A stretch of DNA of 64,000 nt from Roseateles puraquae (GCF_002205845.1 NZ_NISI01000007.1:62001-126000), one strand, 5' to 3'; shown: positions 24,139-33,516, counted from the first letter of the stretch. The notes: generated by a model from the letters alone, not told the origin. Numbers and translations are program-made.

Positions 24139-24993
24139 TCACGGCAGGCGCAGCAGCACCTGCACCGGCAGGTGGTCCGACGGGTAGCGGCCCTGGCGCG
24201 AATCCGTCAGCGCGCCCCACGTCAGGACCTCGATGCCCCGGGTGTGGAAGATGTGGTCGATACGCTCCCGCGCGGGCAGCGGCGCGTCGATGTGAAAGCC
24301 GTTGAAGGTGCCCTCCGGGCCATAGGGCGGCGTGCGGCTCGTGTCACGCGCGTCCAGCAATTCGTGCCGCAGGATCTGCACCGGCTCGCTGTCCGGTGCG
24401 GCATTGAAGTCGCCGATCACCAGCGTGGGGGCCTCGCCGGCGATCGCCGCGCGACGCGCCAGCAGCAGCTTGGCCGACTCGCGCCGCGCGACGACGCCCT
24501 CGTGGTCGAAGTGCGTGTTGAACACGTAGAACGGCGCTGAATCCGGCGCCTGCCGGTCGCGCAGCGCCACCCAGGTCACGATGCGGTGACAGCAGCGCGC
24601 GTCCCAGCCCTTGGAAGGCTGCTCGGGCGTCTCGCTGAGCCAGAAGGTGCCGCTGCGCAGCACGTCGAATCGCGCCCGGCGCACGAAGATCGCGGCATGC
24701 TCGCCACGTTGCGCGCCATCGTCACGACCCACGCCAACCCGCTCGAAGCCGTCGAGCGTCTCCAGGTCGCGAATCTGATCGGGCAGGCCCTCCTGCGTGC
24801 CGAACACATCCCACGCGTGATAGCGGATCAAGGCCAGCACCTGCTCGCGCCGCTGCGGCCAGGCATTCGCACCGTCGCTGGCCACATTCAGCCGCAGGTT
24901 GTAGGTCGCCAAACGCCTCGGTTCAGCGGCATGGCCGGCAGGGGCGAGACCGAGGAGACACAGGCACAGGAGCAGGCGGAGGAGTCGGGTCAT
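24139..24993 (-). CDS. Exported endonuclease/exonuclease/phosphatase-family protein
   Basis: A protein of 284 residues with a signal peptide (MTRLLRLLLCLCLLGLAPAGHAAEP). Family motifs in order: ATYNLRLN, FGTQEGLPDQI (metal-binding Glu), FYVFNTHFDHEG, LVIGDFNAAPDSEP, RIDHIF, and SDHLPV at the end with the catalytic Asp-His. These are Mg-dependent phosphodiesterases/phosphatases; the periplasmic or secreted substrate cannot be told from sequence. It converges with the sigma factor gene, 27 bp away. Confidence 0.92.
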   Translation of the reverse strand: MTRLLRLLLCLCLLGLAPAGHAAEPRRLATYNLRLNVASDGANAWPQRREQVLALIRYHAWDVFGTQEGLPDQIRDLETLDGFERVGVGRDDGAQRGEHAAIFVRRARFDVLRSGTFWLSETPEQPSKGWDARCCHRIVTWVALRDRQAPDSAPFYVFNTHFDHEGVVARRESAKLLLARRAAIAGEAPTLVIGDFNAAPDSEPVQILRHELLDARDTSRTPPYGPEGTFNGFHIDAPLPARERIDHIFHTRGIEVLTWGALTDSRQGRYPSDHLPVQVLLRLP

Positions 24994-25081
24994 GACGATG
25001 GACGCAGGTGGAGCGCCGGCAGGCGAGCCCCCAGCCTACGCGAGCGCAGGCGGCCCGCGATGAAGACTTCGTGGCCGAAAT

Positions 25082-25111
25082 TTGTCAGGTCCGCAAAAGT
25101 CGTGCTATAGT
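25082..25111 (+). promoter_or_regulatory. Sigma-70 promoter of the initiator tRNA
   Basis: TTGTCA at 25082-25087, an 18-bp spacer, then TATAGT at 25106-25111, ending 12 bp before the tRNA. It stands out as AT-rich in this GC-rich DNA. Confidence 0.75.
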
Positions 25112-25123
25112 CTTAGCTTCAGT

Positions 25124-25200
<77 letters not shown>

Positions 25201-25208
25201 AAACATGG

Positions 25209-25242
25209 AACCCGCTGAGTGCATTGCGCTCGGCGGGTTTTT
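25209..25242 (+). terminator. Rho-independent terminator after tRNA-fMet
   Basis: The stem AACCCGCTGAG pairs with CTCGGCGGGTT (11 pairs including one G-T) around a 9-base loop and runs into TTTTT, 8 bp after the tRNA. Confidence 0.9.
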
Positions 25243-25371
25243 CCATTTCTGCGCTAGAAAATGATGCCGCGGTGAGCCGCGGCGGGCTCCGAAGTTCGCA
25301 ACTGCTCGTGCAATGGGATCGGGGCGCCGGCAGGTACTTTGGAGCCGTCTTCAGGTCGCCAGCCAAGCGGC

Positions 25372-26049
25372 CTACAACGGCTGCCGGTAGCGCAGTCCCT
25401 GAAAACGCAGCACCAGCTCGCGCGGGCGGATCTGTTCCAGCACCAAGTCATTGCCGAGGGGCGCGCCTTCGCGTTGCACCTCGCCATTGACGATGACCAG
25501 GCGTGAGGCGGGGTCGTCGGAGTAGACCGAGCCGCCGAAGGCCAGGCGGGGCAGGGCGCGGCGCGTGGCTTCGGGCAGTTCGGACACCAGCGGCAGGCGC
25601 GCTTGCGGTGCGGCTGCTGGCGGTCGGGTCACGGACGGCGCTGGCGTCGCGACGGTCACAGGTGGCGGGGCCGGTGGCAGGTAAGGTGAAGTAGCGGAGG
25701 CCGGGGGGCCGGCCATGGTGGCCGCCACGACGGCTGGCGCGCTCGGCGCCGTCGGCACCGGTGCGGGGGCGGGGGCGGGTGGCGTGGGGGCCGGTGCTGC
25801 GGCTGCCGCGGGCGGCAGGGGCGCTGGGGCGGGAGGGGTCTCGCGGCTGCTGTCGGCCCACCACCAGCCGCCGGCCAGTCCGGCCAGCAGCAGCGTGCCG
25901 GCGCCGGCCCAGGGCAGCCAGGCGCGGGCCGTGCGGGCGGGCAGGGCGGCATCGGCCGGCAGAGCGGGGCTGTGCAGGCCTGGCACCGCGCCGCGCTCGC
26001 GTTCGCGGTCGGCTTCGGCACGGCGAAGGGCGTCGAGGATGTAAGACAT
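25372..26049 (-). CDS. gspB: GspB: general secretion pathway protein B
   Basis: A protein of 225 residues. It starts with the family signature MSYILDALRRAEADRERERG, has one membrane segment near residues 44 to 62 (WAGAGTLLLAGLAGGWWW), a Pro/Ala-rich periplasmic linker of about 90 residues and the C-terminal domain PRLAFGGSVYSDDPASRLVIVNGEVQREG ending LRFQGLRYRQPL. GspB, with GspA, helps the type II secretin multimerise across peptidoglycan. It follows gspA after 13 bp. No other T2SS genes are in the window. Confidence 0.92.
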   Translation of the reverse strand: MSYILDALRRAEADRERERGAVPGLHSPALPADAALPARTARAWLPWAGAGTLLLAGLAGGWWWADSSRETPPAPAPLPPAAAAAPAPTPPAPAPAPVPTAPSAPAVVAATMAGPPASATSPYLPPAPPPVTVATPAPSVTRPPAAAPQARLPLVSELPEATRRALPRLAFGGSVYSDDPASRLVIVNGEVQREGAPLGNDLVLEQIRPRELVLRFQGLRYRQPL

Positions 26050-26062
26050 GGCGTTGATCGCT

Positions 26063-27727
26063 TCAGGAGGCCGCGTCCAGGCGCGGCTCGGCCACGCCCG
26101 TGGCCCGGTTGATCTGCATCAGTGTGACGGGCCCGACGCGGCCGTCCGGCTGCAGCCCCTGGCTGGCCTGGAAGGCCTGCACCTGGCGGCTGAGTTCGGG
26201 CCAGCTTGGCGCCGCACGGCTGGCCGCCCCACTCGGAGCAAGACCCGGCACCTGGCCGAGCTGCGTGGCGAGCCACTCGCGCAGCGGCAGCACGTTCTCG
26301 TTGCGCACCGCATAGCCCGGCGGCGGACGCCAGAAGGTGCTGAACTCGCCACGCCACACACGCGCCAGGTCAGCCACGGCCACGGCGCGCCGTTGCCCGT
26401 CGACCATCAGGGTTGCATGCCGCTCATCCAGCCCGACCAGTGCCGCCAGCCCCGGGCGCTCGCCCGGCCGCTGCAGGGTCAGCAGGACGGGACGGTCCAT
26501 CAGCCGGATCAGCGACAGGCTGCCGGCGCCGCTGCGGTGACAGAGCAGGCCGCGCTGGGCCGCCGTGGCGCAGGCGTCGGCCTTGGCCGGCAGGGGCAGG
26601 CCCCAGCGCGCGGCCAGCGCCTGCCAGGCGTCGTGGTCGTCGGGTGTCCAGTCGGCCAGGGCCAGCGGTGCGGGGGCAGACGCCGCCGCCGCAGGGGCGG
26701 AGGCGGCTGCCGCGGGTGAAGACGCGGGTGCGCCGGCGACGGCCGAGGCAGCGCGGGCGGGCGCGGCTGCCGATGCCGCCCTGCCCGCCGATGGCGCCGC
26801 GCCGGGCACGTCATGACGCTGCTGCCAGCCCCAGGCCAACGCACCGGCCACGCCCAGCGTGCCCAGGCCCAGGGCTGCCCATTGCAGGCGCCGCGGGGCG
26901 GCTGTGGCCGGCCTTCTGCCGCCGAACACTTCGTCCGCCGCCCGCTTCACGATGGCCGATGACACCTGCGCATGCCCTCCCGCATACGCGCCGAGCAGGG
27001 CCCGGTCGCAGAGCAGGTTGATGCGCCGGGGCACGCCGCGGGTGCGCTGGTGGATCTGGCCCAGCGCCTTGGTGGTGAAGGGCAGGGGCCCGCCCAGGCC
27101 AGCGACCTTGAGGCGGTGGCGCACGTACTGCGCGGTTTCGTCCTCAGACAGCGGGCCGAGGTGAAAGCGTGCGATCACCCGCTGCGCCAGCTGTTCCAAC
27201 TCCGGGCGGGCCAGCATGTCGCGCAGCTCGGGCTGGCCGATGAGCACCACCTGCAGCAGCTTGCGCTCGCTTGTCTCCAGGTTGGTGAGCAGACGCAGCT
27301 GCTCCAGCACGTCAGCGGAGAGGTTCTGCGCCTCGTCGATGATGAGGACGTTGTTGCGCCCGGCGGCATGCTGGGCGAGCAGGAAGGCGTTCAGCGGGTC
27401 GACAAAGCCCTTCACGGTCTGCGCACTCGCGGGCACCGTCACATGGAACTCGCCGCAGATGGCCTCCAGCAGCTCGATGACCGTGAGCTTGGGGTTGAAG
27501 ACGTAGGCGACGTTGCAGTGCGCCGGGATCTGTTCCAGGAAGCAGCGGCAGACGGTCGTCTTGCCCGCGCCGATCTCACCGGTCAGCAGCACGAAGCCGC
27601 CGCCGCCGTCCAGCCCGTACAGCAGGTGGGCGAGGGCCTCGCGGTGGCGCTCGCTCATGAAGAGGTAGTGCGGATCAGGCGCGATCGAGAACGGCGCCTG
27701 CCGCAGGCCGAAGAAGGGCGCGTACAT
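26063..27727 (-). CDS. gspA: GspA/ExeA: AAA ATPase with peptidoglycan-binding domain
   Basis: A protein of 554 residues. It begins MYAPFFGLRQAPFSIAPDP, typical of ExeA. The ATPase has Walker A TGEIGAGKTT and Walker B NVLIIDEAQNLS. After about residue 280 there is one membrane segment (LGLGTLGVAGALAWGW), a long Ala/Pro linker, and a periplasmic part ending in a peptidoglycan-binding domain (VQAFQASQGLQPDGRVGPVTLMQIN). It works with GspB to place the T2SS secretin. Divergent from the downstream hydrolase gene, with 85 bp between. Confidence 0.94.
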   Translation of the reverse strand: MYAPFFGLRQAPFSIAPDPHYLFMSERHREALAHLLYGLDGGGGFVLLTGEIGAGKTTVCRCFLEQIPAHCNVAYVFNPKLTVIELLEAICGEFHVTVPASAQTVKGFVDPLNAFLLAQHAAGRNNVLIIDEAQNLSADVLEQLRLLTNLETSERKLLQVVLIGQPELRDMLARPELEQLAQRVIARFHLGPLSEDETAQYVRHRLKVAGLGGPLPFTTKALGQIHQRTRGVPRRINLLCDRALLGAYAGGHAQVSSAIVKRAADEVFGGRRPATAAPRRLQWAALGLGTLGVAGALAWGWQQRHDVPGAAPSAGRAASAAAPARAASAVAGAPASSPAAAASAPAAAASAPAPLALADWTPDDHDAWQALAARWGLPLPAKADACATAAQRGLLCHRSGAGSLSLIRLMDRPVLLTLQRPGERPGLAALVGLDERHATLMVDGQRRAVAVADLARVWRGEFSTFWRPPPGYAVRNENVLPLREWLATQLGQVPGLAPSGAASRAAPSWPELSRQVQAFQASQGLQPDGRVGPVTLMQINRATGVAEPRLDAAS

Positions 27728-27812
27728 GGGGCGTCAGGATAACCACCCGAGGCCCGCGCTTCCGCAGCGTTGAGGATGTGAAGCCGCGCCCGCGGCCCGA
27801 GCATGCGCCCCC

Positions 27813-29708
27813 ATGAAGAAACTGCTGCTCAAGATCCTCGCAACCGTGGCCGTGCTCGCGGTGGGCCTGCTGCTGTGGCACCCCTGGGCGCCTGGCCAGG
27901 ACGATTCCGGCTTTGCCTGCGCCTGGCCCGCCGGCTCGGGCGATGTGCAGGTGGCCGGCGCACCGCAGACGCGCGAGCTGGTCGTGATGCTGCACGCCTT
28001 CACGCACAGTCCGCGCGACATGTGCCAGATCGGCACCTGGCTGCATGCCAACGACCCCGCCCGGCCCGACTTGCTCGTGCCCAGCCTGGCGCTGACCACG
28101 TTCTCGCAGGTGCCCATCGAGCGCATCGCGGCGGATGTCGTCGCACGGGTCAACCAGGTCTGGAAGACCCGCGCGCAGCAGCCCGACGGCGGCTACACCC
28201 GCGTGCGCTTCATTGGCCACAGCATGGGCAGCCTCATTGCGCGGCGGGTCTACCTCGACGGGCTCGCCGCCGGCAAGGACGCGCCCTGGGCCGCCCGCAC
28301 CGACCGGCTGTTGCTGTTTGCGGGCGTGAACCGCGGCTGGACCATCGACCACCACATGAGCCTGGTCAACAGCACGGTCTACCAGCTGGGGGTCACGCTC
28401 AACGACATCGTCGTGGGCCTGGGCGGCGCGCCGTTCACGGTCATGGCCTCCCGGCATGGCGCGCCCTTCGTCAACCAGCTGCGGCTGGACTGGCAAGCCC
28501 TGCCCCAGCGCTGGGCCGACCGACAGGCACCGGGCTTCAAGGTCGTGCAACTGCTGGGCTCGGTCGACGACATCGTGCCGCCCGGCGACAACGTCGACGC
28601 CGCCTCGGCCGCCGGCTTCGTGTACCTGCAGATGCCCTACAGCGGCCATGCCAATGTCGTGCGCGTGCTGGCCGACGCGCCGCTGCCGCCCATGCCGGCC
28701 GGCATGCCGCAGCCCGACGCACCGGCCGCCCGCGCCGCGCAGTTGCGGGTGGCCTGGCGCGAAGCCGAGCCGGTCAGCGACAGCATCCCGCTGGCGGTGC
28801 GCCGGGCGCGGCCCGACCCCTGTGTGCAGCATGTGGTGTTCGTCATGCATGGCATCCGCGACGAGGGGCATTGGACGGAGCGCGTGGCGGGCGCGGTGGA
28901 AGACGCGCTGCAGCCCACGCTCACGCCGGACCCACCCGACTGCGAGGGCCGGCCGGAGTCGCGCATCGCGTTCGAGATCTCGTCCTACGGCTACTTCCCG
29001 ATGCTGTCTTTCCTGCGCCCCGGGGCCCGGGCCGAGAAGGCCGCGTGGCTGATGGACCGCTATGCCGAGGCCCGCCACCTCTACCCGCAGGCGCGCTTCC
29101 ACTACGTGGGGCACAGCCATGGCACCTACCTGCTGCGGCATGTGCTGGAGGCGGTGCACGACGTGCGCTTCGACCGCGTGGTGCTGGCGGGCAGCGTGCT
29201 GCGCTCGAGTGAGCCCTGGGAGTGCTTCTTCGACCGGGGCCAGGTGGGGCAACTGCTCAACCTGCGGGCCAGCGAGGACTGGGTGGTGGCCATCTTCCCG
29301 AACACCATGGAGCGCGTGGGCTGGCAAGACCTGGGCGGCGCCGGGGTTCGCGGTTTCGAGCAGACGCCGCCCGGGCTCACGAACGGCCCGCGCCTGGTGG
29401 GCGATCCCGGCGGCATGGGCTATGTGCAGGGCGCTCACGGTGCCGCGGTGGAAGAACACGCCTGGCGCACCATCGCGCACTTCGTGGCGGAGGGGCGCGT
29501 GGACCAGGCCGGCCTCCCGGTGGTGAAACACGCCTCCAGGCTCGTCGCCTTGGCGGAGGATTGGGGCCTCGTGCTGTGGTTTGCGCTGTTGATCGCGCTG
29601 GGTGGCGGGTTTGCGCTGCTGTGGCGCTGGCGCGTGCGGGAAGGCGTGAAAGTGCTGGCGGCGCTCGCCTATCTCGGCGCGATCTGGCTGGTCGTGACCC
29701 GGGTCTGA
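27813..29708 (+). CDS. Exported protein with two alpha/beta-hydrolase domains
   Basis: A protein of 631 residues. An N-terminal hydrophobic anchor (residues 5 to 22) precedes two hydrolase-like halves. The first has the nucleophile elbow FIGHSMGSLIARR near residue 135, plus SVDDIVPPGDNV (Asp) and YSGHANV (His). The second begins at about residue 340 with VVFVMHGIRDEGHW and has the elbow HYVGHSHGTYLLRH near residue 433. Two membrane segments near the C-terminus (LVLWFALLIALGGGFALLW and VLAALAYLGAIWLVV) end the protein. It is probably an inner-membrane or periplasmic lipase/esterase; substrate unknown. A double hydrolase anchored at both ends is uncommon. Confidence 0.88.
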   Translation: MKKLLLKILATVAVLAVGLLLWHPWAPGQDDSGFACAWPAGSGDVQVAGAPQTRELVVMLHAFTHSPRDMCQIGTWLHANDPARPDLLVPSLALTTFSQVPIERIAADVVARVNQVWKTRAQQPDGGYTRVRFIGHSMGSLIARRVYLDGLAAGKDAPWAARTDRLLLFAGVNRGWTIDHHMSLVNSTVYQLGVTLNDIVVGLGGAPFTVMASRHGAPFVNQLRLDWQALPQRWADRQAPGFKVVQLLGSVDDIVPPGDNVDAASAAGFVYLQMPYSGHANVVRVLADAPLPPMPAGMPQPDAPAARAAQLRVAWREAEPVSDSIPLAVRRARPDPCVQHVVFVMHGIRDEGHWTERVAGAVEDALQPTLTPDPPDCEGRPESRIAFEISSYGYFPMLSFLRPGARAEKAAWLMDRYAEARHLYPQARFHYVGHSHGTYLLRHVLEAVHDVRFDRVVLAGSVLRSSEPWECFFDRGQVGQLLNLRASEDWVVAIFPNTMERVGWQDLGGAGVRGFEQTPPGLTNGPRLVGDPGGMGYVQGAHGAAVEEHAWRTIAHFVAEGRVDQAGLPVVKHASRLVALAEDWGLVLWFALLIALGGGFALLWRWRVREGVKVLAALAYLGAIWLVVTRV

Positions 29709-29727
29709 ACCTGCTCGTCGTGGGGGA

Positions 29728-29741
29728 TGGTGGCGCTATCA
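29728..29741. promoter_or_regulatory. LacI-family-type operator before the SGNH esterase gene
   Basis: TGGTGGCGCTATCA matches the LacI/GalR pattern TGNTANCGNTANCA at all but one fixed position (G for A at position 5). It ends 7 bp before the ATG at 29749, so a bound repressor would block initiation. Related to the sites at 33560 and 34720. Confidence 0.6.
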
Positions 29742-29748
29742 TTTTTAG

Positions 29749-31089
29749 ATGACCTGCGCGCCGTTTCGATCCTCGCTCCCATCCCCGCGCCGATTCGGCC
29801 TGCGCTGGCTTGCACCGGCCGCCGGCTTGGCCGTGCTGCTGCTGGCAGCCTGCAGCAGCGTGCGGACGCCGGCCGAGACGCCCTCGGGCGTCTGGACGGC
29901 CGCCTGGGGCAGCGCCCAGCTGGCGCAGCCGACGCCGCCTGCCGATGCCAAGCCGGTGACGCCGCCGTGGCGCCAGCCCATGCGGGACGTGAGCCTGCGC
30001 CAGATCGTGCGCGTGAGCGCCGCGGGCAGCGCGCTGAGGGTGCAGGTGAGCAATCTCTTCGGCGAGGCGCCGCTGGTGCTGGACGCGATGGCTGTGGCGC
30101 GTGTGGCGGGCCTGGACCCGCAGCCTCAGCTCGACGCGACCACGCTGATGCCGCTGCGCTTTGACGACCGCGCGGAGGTGATCGTGCCGCCGCACACCGA
30201 GGTCTGGAGCGACCCGGTCGCGCTCGCGTTGCCGGCGGGCGCTGAGGTCGCCGTGCAGTGGCATGTGCAGACCGGCCCGGCACAAGCCAGCGTGCACCCG
30301 GGCTCGCGCATGCGCAGCTGGGCGGTGGCCGGCTCACGCGTGGGTGCGGCGAGCTGGCCCGACGCCATGGCGCAGGAAGGCTGGTGGCACCTGGCTGCGG
30401 TGGATGTGCTCACGCCGGGGCCACGGCCGGTGCTGGTGGCCACCGGCGACTCCATCACCGATGGCTACGGAGTGCCCTCCGGCAGCTACCAGCGCTGGAC
30501 GGACACGCTTGCGCAGCGCCTCGCTGCGGCATCGCCGCCGGTGGCCATCGTCAACACCGGCATCGGCGGCGGGCGATTGCTGCGGGACGGGCTCGGGCCC
30601 CATCTCGTGTCGCGCTTTGAGCGCGATGTGCTGGCCCGCAGCGGCGTGACCCACGCGGTGGTGCTGATCGGCGTCAACGACCTGGGCACCAGCCATCGCG
30701 GCCGGCCGACGACGCCCGCCTCACGCGCGGCGCTGCTCGCCGAGTTGCAGGCGGGCTTCAGCGATCTGGCCCGGCGCGCGCGGGAGCGGGGTGTGTGCTT
30801 GATCGGTGCCACGGTCATGCCCTATGGCGGCAGCGGCTACTACGCACCGCAGCCTGAGAACGAAGCCGATCGGCAGGCCTTGAACACCTGGCTGCGCGAA
30901 CCGGGGCGCTTCGATGCGCTGGTGGATTTCGATGCCCTGATGCGCGACCCGGCACGGCCGTCTCACCTGCGTGCCGAGGTCGACAACGACGGCCTGCACC
31001 CGTCGCTGGCGGGCTACCGCGCGATGGCGGAGGCCTTTCCGCTGGCGCTGCTGTCGCGACGCTACCCGGCGCGGGTCAGCGCCCCTTGA
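29749..31089 (+). CDS. SGNH/GDSL hydrolase lipoprotein, probable carbohydrate esterase
   Basis: A protein of 446 residues. The signal ends in a lipobox (LLLAACSS, Cys near residue 35), preceded by PRRFGLRW, a Tat-like pair of Arg. Residues 50 to 210 form an N-terminal beta domain. The SGNH blocks follow: VATGDSITDGYG (nucleophile Ser), TGIGGGRLL, LIGVNDLGTS and DNDGLHPS (Asp and His). Shared operator sites with the GH115-GH8 gene suggest deacetylation of xylan or its oligosaccharides; that is an inference. Convergent with the RraA-like gene and overlapping it by 14 bp. Confidence 0.9.
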   Translation: MTCAPFRSSLPSPRRFGLRWLAPAAGLAVLLLAACSSVRTPAETPSGVWTAAWGSAQLAQPTPPADAKPVTPPWRQPMRDVSLRQIVRVSAAGSALRVQVSNLFGEAPLVLDAMAVARVAGLDPQPQLDATTLMPLRFDDRAEVIVPPHTEVWSDPVALALPAGAEVAVQWHVQTGPAQASVHPGSRMRSWAVAGSRVGAASWPDAMAQEGWWHLAAVDVLTPGPRPVLVATGDSITDGYGVPSGSYQRWTDTLAQRLAAASPPVAIVNTGIGGGRLLRDGLGPHLVSRFERDVLARSGVTHAVVLIGVNDLGTSHRGRPTTPASRAALLAELQAGFSDLARRARERGVCLIGATVMPYGGSGYYAPQPENEADRQALNTWLREPGRFDALVDFDALMRDPARPSHLRAEVDNDGLHPSLAGYRAMAEAFPLALLSRRYPARVSAP

Positions 31090-31786
31090 GCTGGCGCCAG
31101 GCGGCGAACTCTGCCGCCACGTCGGCGTCGGTGGGGGGGTACAGGCCGAGCACGCTGCGGCCGGCCAGCACCTGCTCCTGCACATAGTCTTCGAACACCG
31201 TCATCTCGACTGCCTCGGCCGCGATCTCGTCGGCCAGGTGCGCCGGGATGACGATGACGCCTTCGGCGTCCCCCACGACGATGTCGCCCGGGAAGACCGG
31301 CGCGTCGCCACAGCCGATGGGCTCGTTGATGGCGATGGCCTGGTGCAGCGTCAGGTTGGTGGGGGCGCTGGGGCGCTGGTGGTAGGCGGGCATCGTGTAC
31401 CGCGCGATGTCGGGGCTGTCGCGAAAGCCGCCGTCGGTCACCACGCCAGCCACGCCGCGCACCATGAGCCGCGCGACCAGGATGCCGCCCGCCGACGCGG
31501 CGCGTGCGTCCTTGCGGCTGTCGATGACGAGCACCGCGCCCGGCGGGCATTCCTCCACCGCCTTGCGCTGCGGATGGGCGCGGTTCTTGAACACGGCGAT
31601 GTCATTCAGGTCTTCGCGCGCCGGCATGTAGCGCAGCGTGTAGGCCGGCCCCACCATGTTCGGCAGGCCGGGGTTGAGCGGCCGCACGTCCTGGATGAAC
31701 TGGTGGCGCAGGCCGCGCTTGAACAGCGCGGTGCACAGCGTGGCGGTGCTCACGCCCATGAGCTTCTGGCGGGTGGTGGGATTCAT
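31076..31786 (-). CDS. RraA-like protein of the HMG/CHA aldolase superfamily
   Basis: A protein of 236 residues from the ATG at 31786, 2 bp after the dehydratase stop. It has the family's active-site region ARLMVRGVAGVVTDGGFRDSPDI (Arg-Asp) and GDIVVGDAEGVIVIP. Family members include the RNase E inhibitor RraA and metal-dependent aldolases for 4-hydroxy-2-oxo acids. Paired with a sugar-acid dehydratase, it most plausibly cleaves or processes the 2-keto-3-deoxy acid that enzyme makes. The aldolase role is inferred. Confidence 0.85.
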   Translation of the reverse strand: MNPTTRQKLMGVSTATLCTALFKRGLRHQFIQDVRPLNPGLPNMVGPAYTLRYMPAREDLNDIAVFKNRAHPQRKAVEECPPGAVLVIDSRKDARAASAGGILVARLMVRGVAGVVTDGGFRDSPDIARYTMPAYHQRPSAPTNLTLHQAIAINEPIGCGDAPVFPGDIVVGDAEGVIVIPAHLADEIAAEAVEMTVFEDYVQEQVLAGRSVLGLYPPTDADVAAEFAAWRQLKGR

Positions 31787-31788
31787 GA

Positions 31789-33516
31789 TCAATAGATGAC
31801 AGGCTCCGGCACCGGCGCACCGAAGCTCGTTTCGAGGAAATCGAAGTCGCAACCCTCGTGCGCCTGCAGGATGTGGCGGCCGAACATCCAGCCGTAGCCG
31901 CGCTCGTAGCGCGGGGGCGGGGGGGCCCAGGCCCGGCGGCGCGCGGCGAGTTCTTCGTCGCTCACGTCGAGGTGGATGCGTCGAGCCGGCACATCGACCG
32001 TGATGCGGTCGCCTGTCTTCACGAGGGCCAGCGGCCCGCCGACAAAGGCCTCGGGGCTGCAGTGCAGCAAACAGCCGCCGTAGCTCGTGCCGCTCATGCG
32101 CGCATCCGACAGGCGCAGCATGTCGCTCACGCCGGCCTTCAGCAGCTTGGTCGGGATGGGCAGCATGCCCCACTCCGGCATGCCCGCCCCCCTGGGGCCG
32201 GCATTGCGCAGCACCAGGATGTCGTCACCGGTCACGTCCAGGTCGGGGTCGTCCACGGCGGCCTTCAGGCTCGGGTAGTCGTCGAAGACCAGGGCTCGGC
32301 CGGTGTGGCGCAGCAGGTGGGGCGCCACGGCGCTGGGCTTGATGATGACCCCGTCAGGCGCCAGGTTGCCACGCAGCACCGCCAGCGCGCCTTCGGCATA
32401 GATGGGCCTGGACAGCGGGCGGATGACGTCGTCGTTGAACACCTCGGCGCCGGCGATGTTCTCGCCCAGCGTGCAGCCATTGACCGTGAGGGCCGACAGG
32501 TCCAGCTTGTCCTGCATCACCTTCATCAGCGCCGGCAGGCCGCCCGCGTAGAAGAAGTCTTCCATCAGGTAGCGGTCCCCGCTCGGGCGGATGTTGGCGA
32601 TGACGCCCACATGGCGGCTGGCCGCATCGAAATCATCCAGCGTGACCGCCAGCCCGGCGCGGCGGCTGATGGCCACCAGGTGGATGATGGCGTTGGTGCT
32701 GCAACCCATGGCCATGGCCACGGCAATCGCGTTGGCGAAGCTGCCACGTGACAGCATCCGCGCGGGTGTGCGGTCATCCCACACCATTTGCACGATGCGC
32801 CGGCCGCACTCGGCCGACATGCGCACATGGTTGGCATCCGGCGCGGGGATGCTGCTGGCCCCGGGCAGGGTGAAGCCCAGCGCCTCGGCGATGCCCATCA
32901 TCGTGGCGGCCGTGCCCATGGTCATGCAGGTGCCGTGGCTGCGCGCGATGCCAGCCTCCATCTCGGCCCAGGCCTGGTCGCTCAGGCGCCCGGCGCGGCG
33001 TTCGTCCCAGTACTTGAAGGCATCCGACCCCGAGCCCAGCACCTGCCCGCGCCAGTTGCCGCGCAGCATCGGGCCGGCGGGCAGGTAGATGCAGGGCAGG
33101 CCCATGCTGAGCGCGCCCATCAGCAGGCCTGGCGTGGTCTTGTCGCAGCCGCCCATCAGCACGGCGCCGTCCACCGGATGGCTGCGCAGCAGCTCCTCCG
33201 TCTCCATGGCCAGGAAGTTGCGGTAGAGCATGGAGGTGGGCTTGACCAGGCTCTCCGACAGCGAGATGGCAGGCAGCTCCATCGGCCAGCCGCCGGCCTG
33301 CAGGATGCCGCGCTTCACGTCCTCCACCCGCTGCTTGAAGTGGGTGTGGCACTGGTTGGCATCGCTCCAGGTGTTGACGATGGCGATCACCGGTTTGCCG
33401 ATGAAGTCTTCGGCGGCATACCCCATCTGCAGCACGCGGCTGCGATGGCCGAAGCTGCGGAAATCGTCCTGGGCGAACCAGCGTGCGCTGCGCAGGTCTG
33501 GGGAGCTTCGGCTCAT
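31789..33516 (-). CDS. IlvD/Edd-family sugar-acid dehydratase (arabinonate/xylonate type)
   Basis: A protein of 575 residues. The iron-sulfur and metal sites are seen as QCHTHFKQRV (first half), GGCDKTTPGLLMG, and SHGTCMTMGTAATM. The C-terminal HILQAHEGCDFDFLETSFG is typical of pentonate dehydratases rather than of IlvD proper. It converts an aldonic acid to its 2-keto-3-deoxy form. Next to a xylan-degrading enzyme the likely substrate is D-xylonate, L-arabinonate or a uronic-acid derivative. First gene of a two-gene operon behind a perfect LacI-type operator. Confidence 0.92.
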   Translation of the reverse strand: MSRSSPDLRSARWFAQDDFRSFGHRSRVLQMGYAAEDFIGKPVIAIVNTWSDANQCHTHFKQRVEDVKRGILQAGGWPMELPAISLSESLVKPTSMLYRNFLAMETEELLRSHPVDGAVLMGGCDKTTPGLLMGALSMGLPCIYLPAGPMLRGNWRGQVLGSGSDAFKYWDERRAGRLSDQAWAEMEAGIARSHGTCMTMGTAATMMGIAEALGFTLPGASSIPAPDANHVRMSAECGRRIVQMVWDDRTPARMLSRGSFANAIAVAMAMGCSTNAIIHLVAISRRAGLAVTLDDFDAASRHVGVIANIRPSGDRYLMEDFFYAGGLPALMKVMQDKLDLSALTVNGCTLGENIAGAEVFNDDVIRPLSRPIYAEGALAVLRGNLAPDGVIIKPSAVAPHLLRHTGRALVFDDYPSLKAAVDDPDLDVTGDDILVLRNAGPRGAGMPEWGMLPIPTKLLKAGVSDMLRLSDARMSGTSYGGCLLHCSPEAFVGGPLALVKTGDRITVDVPARRIHLDVSDEELAARRRAWAPPPPRYERGYGWMFGRHILQAHEGCDFDFLETSFGAPVPEPVIY

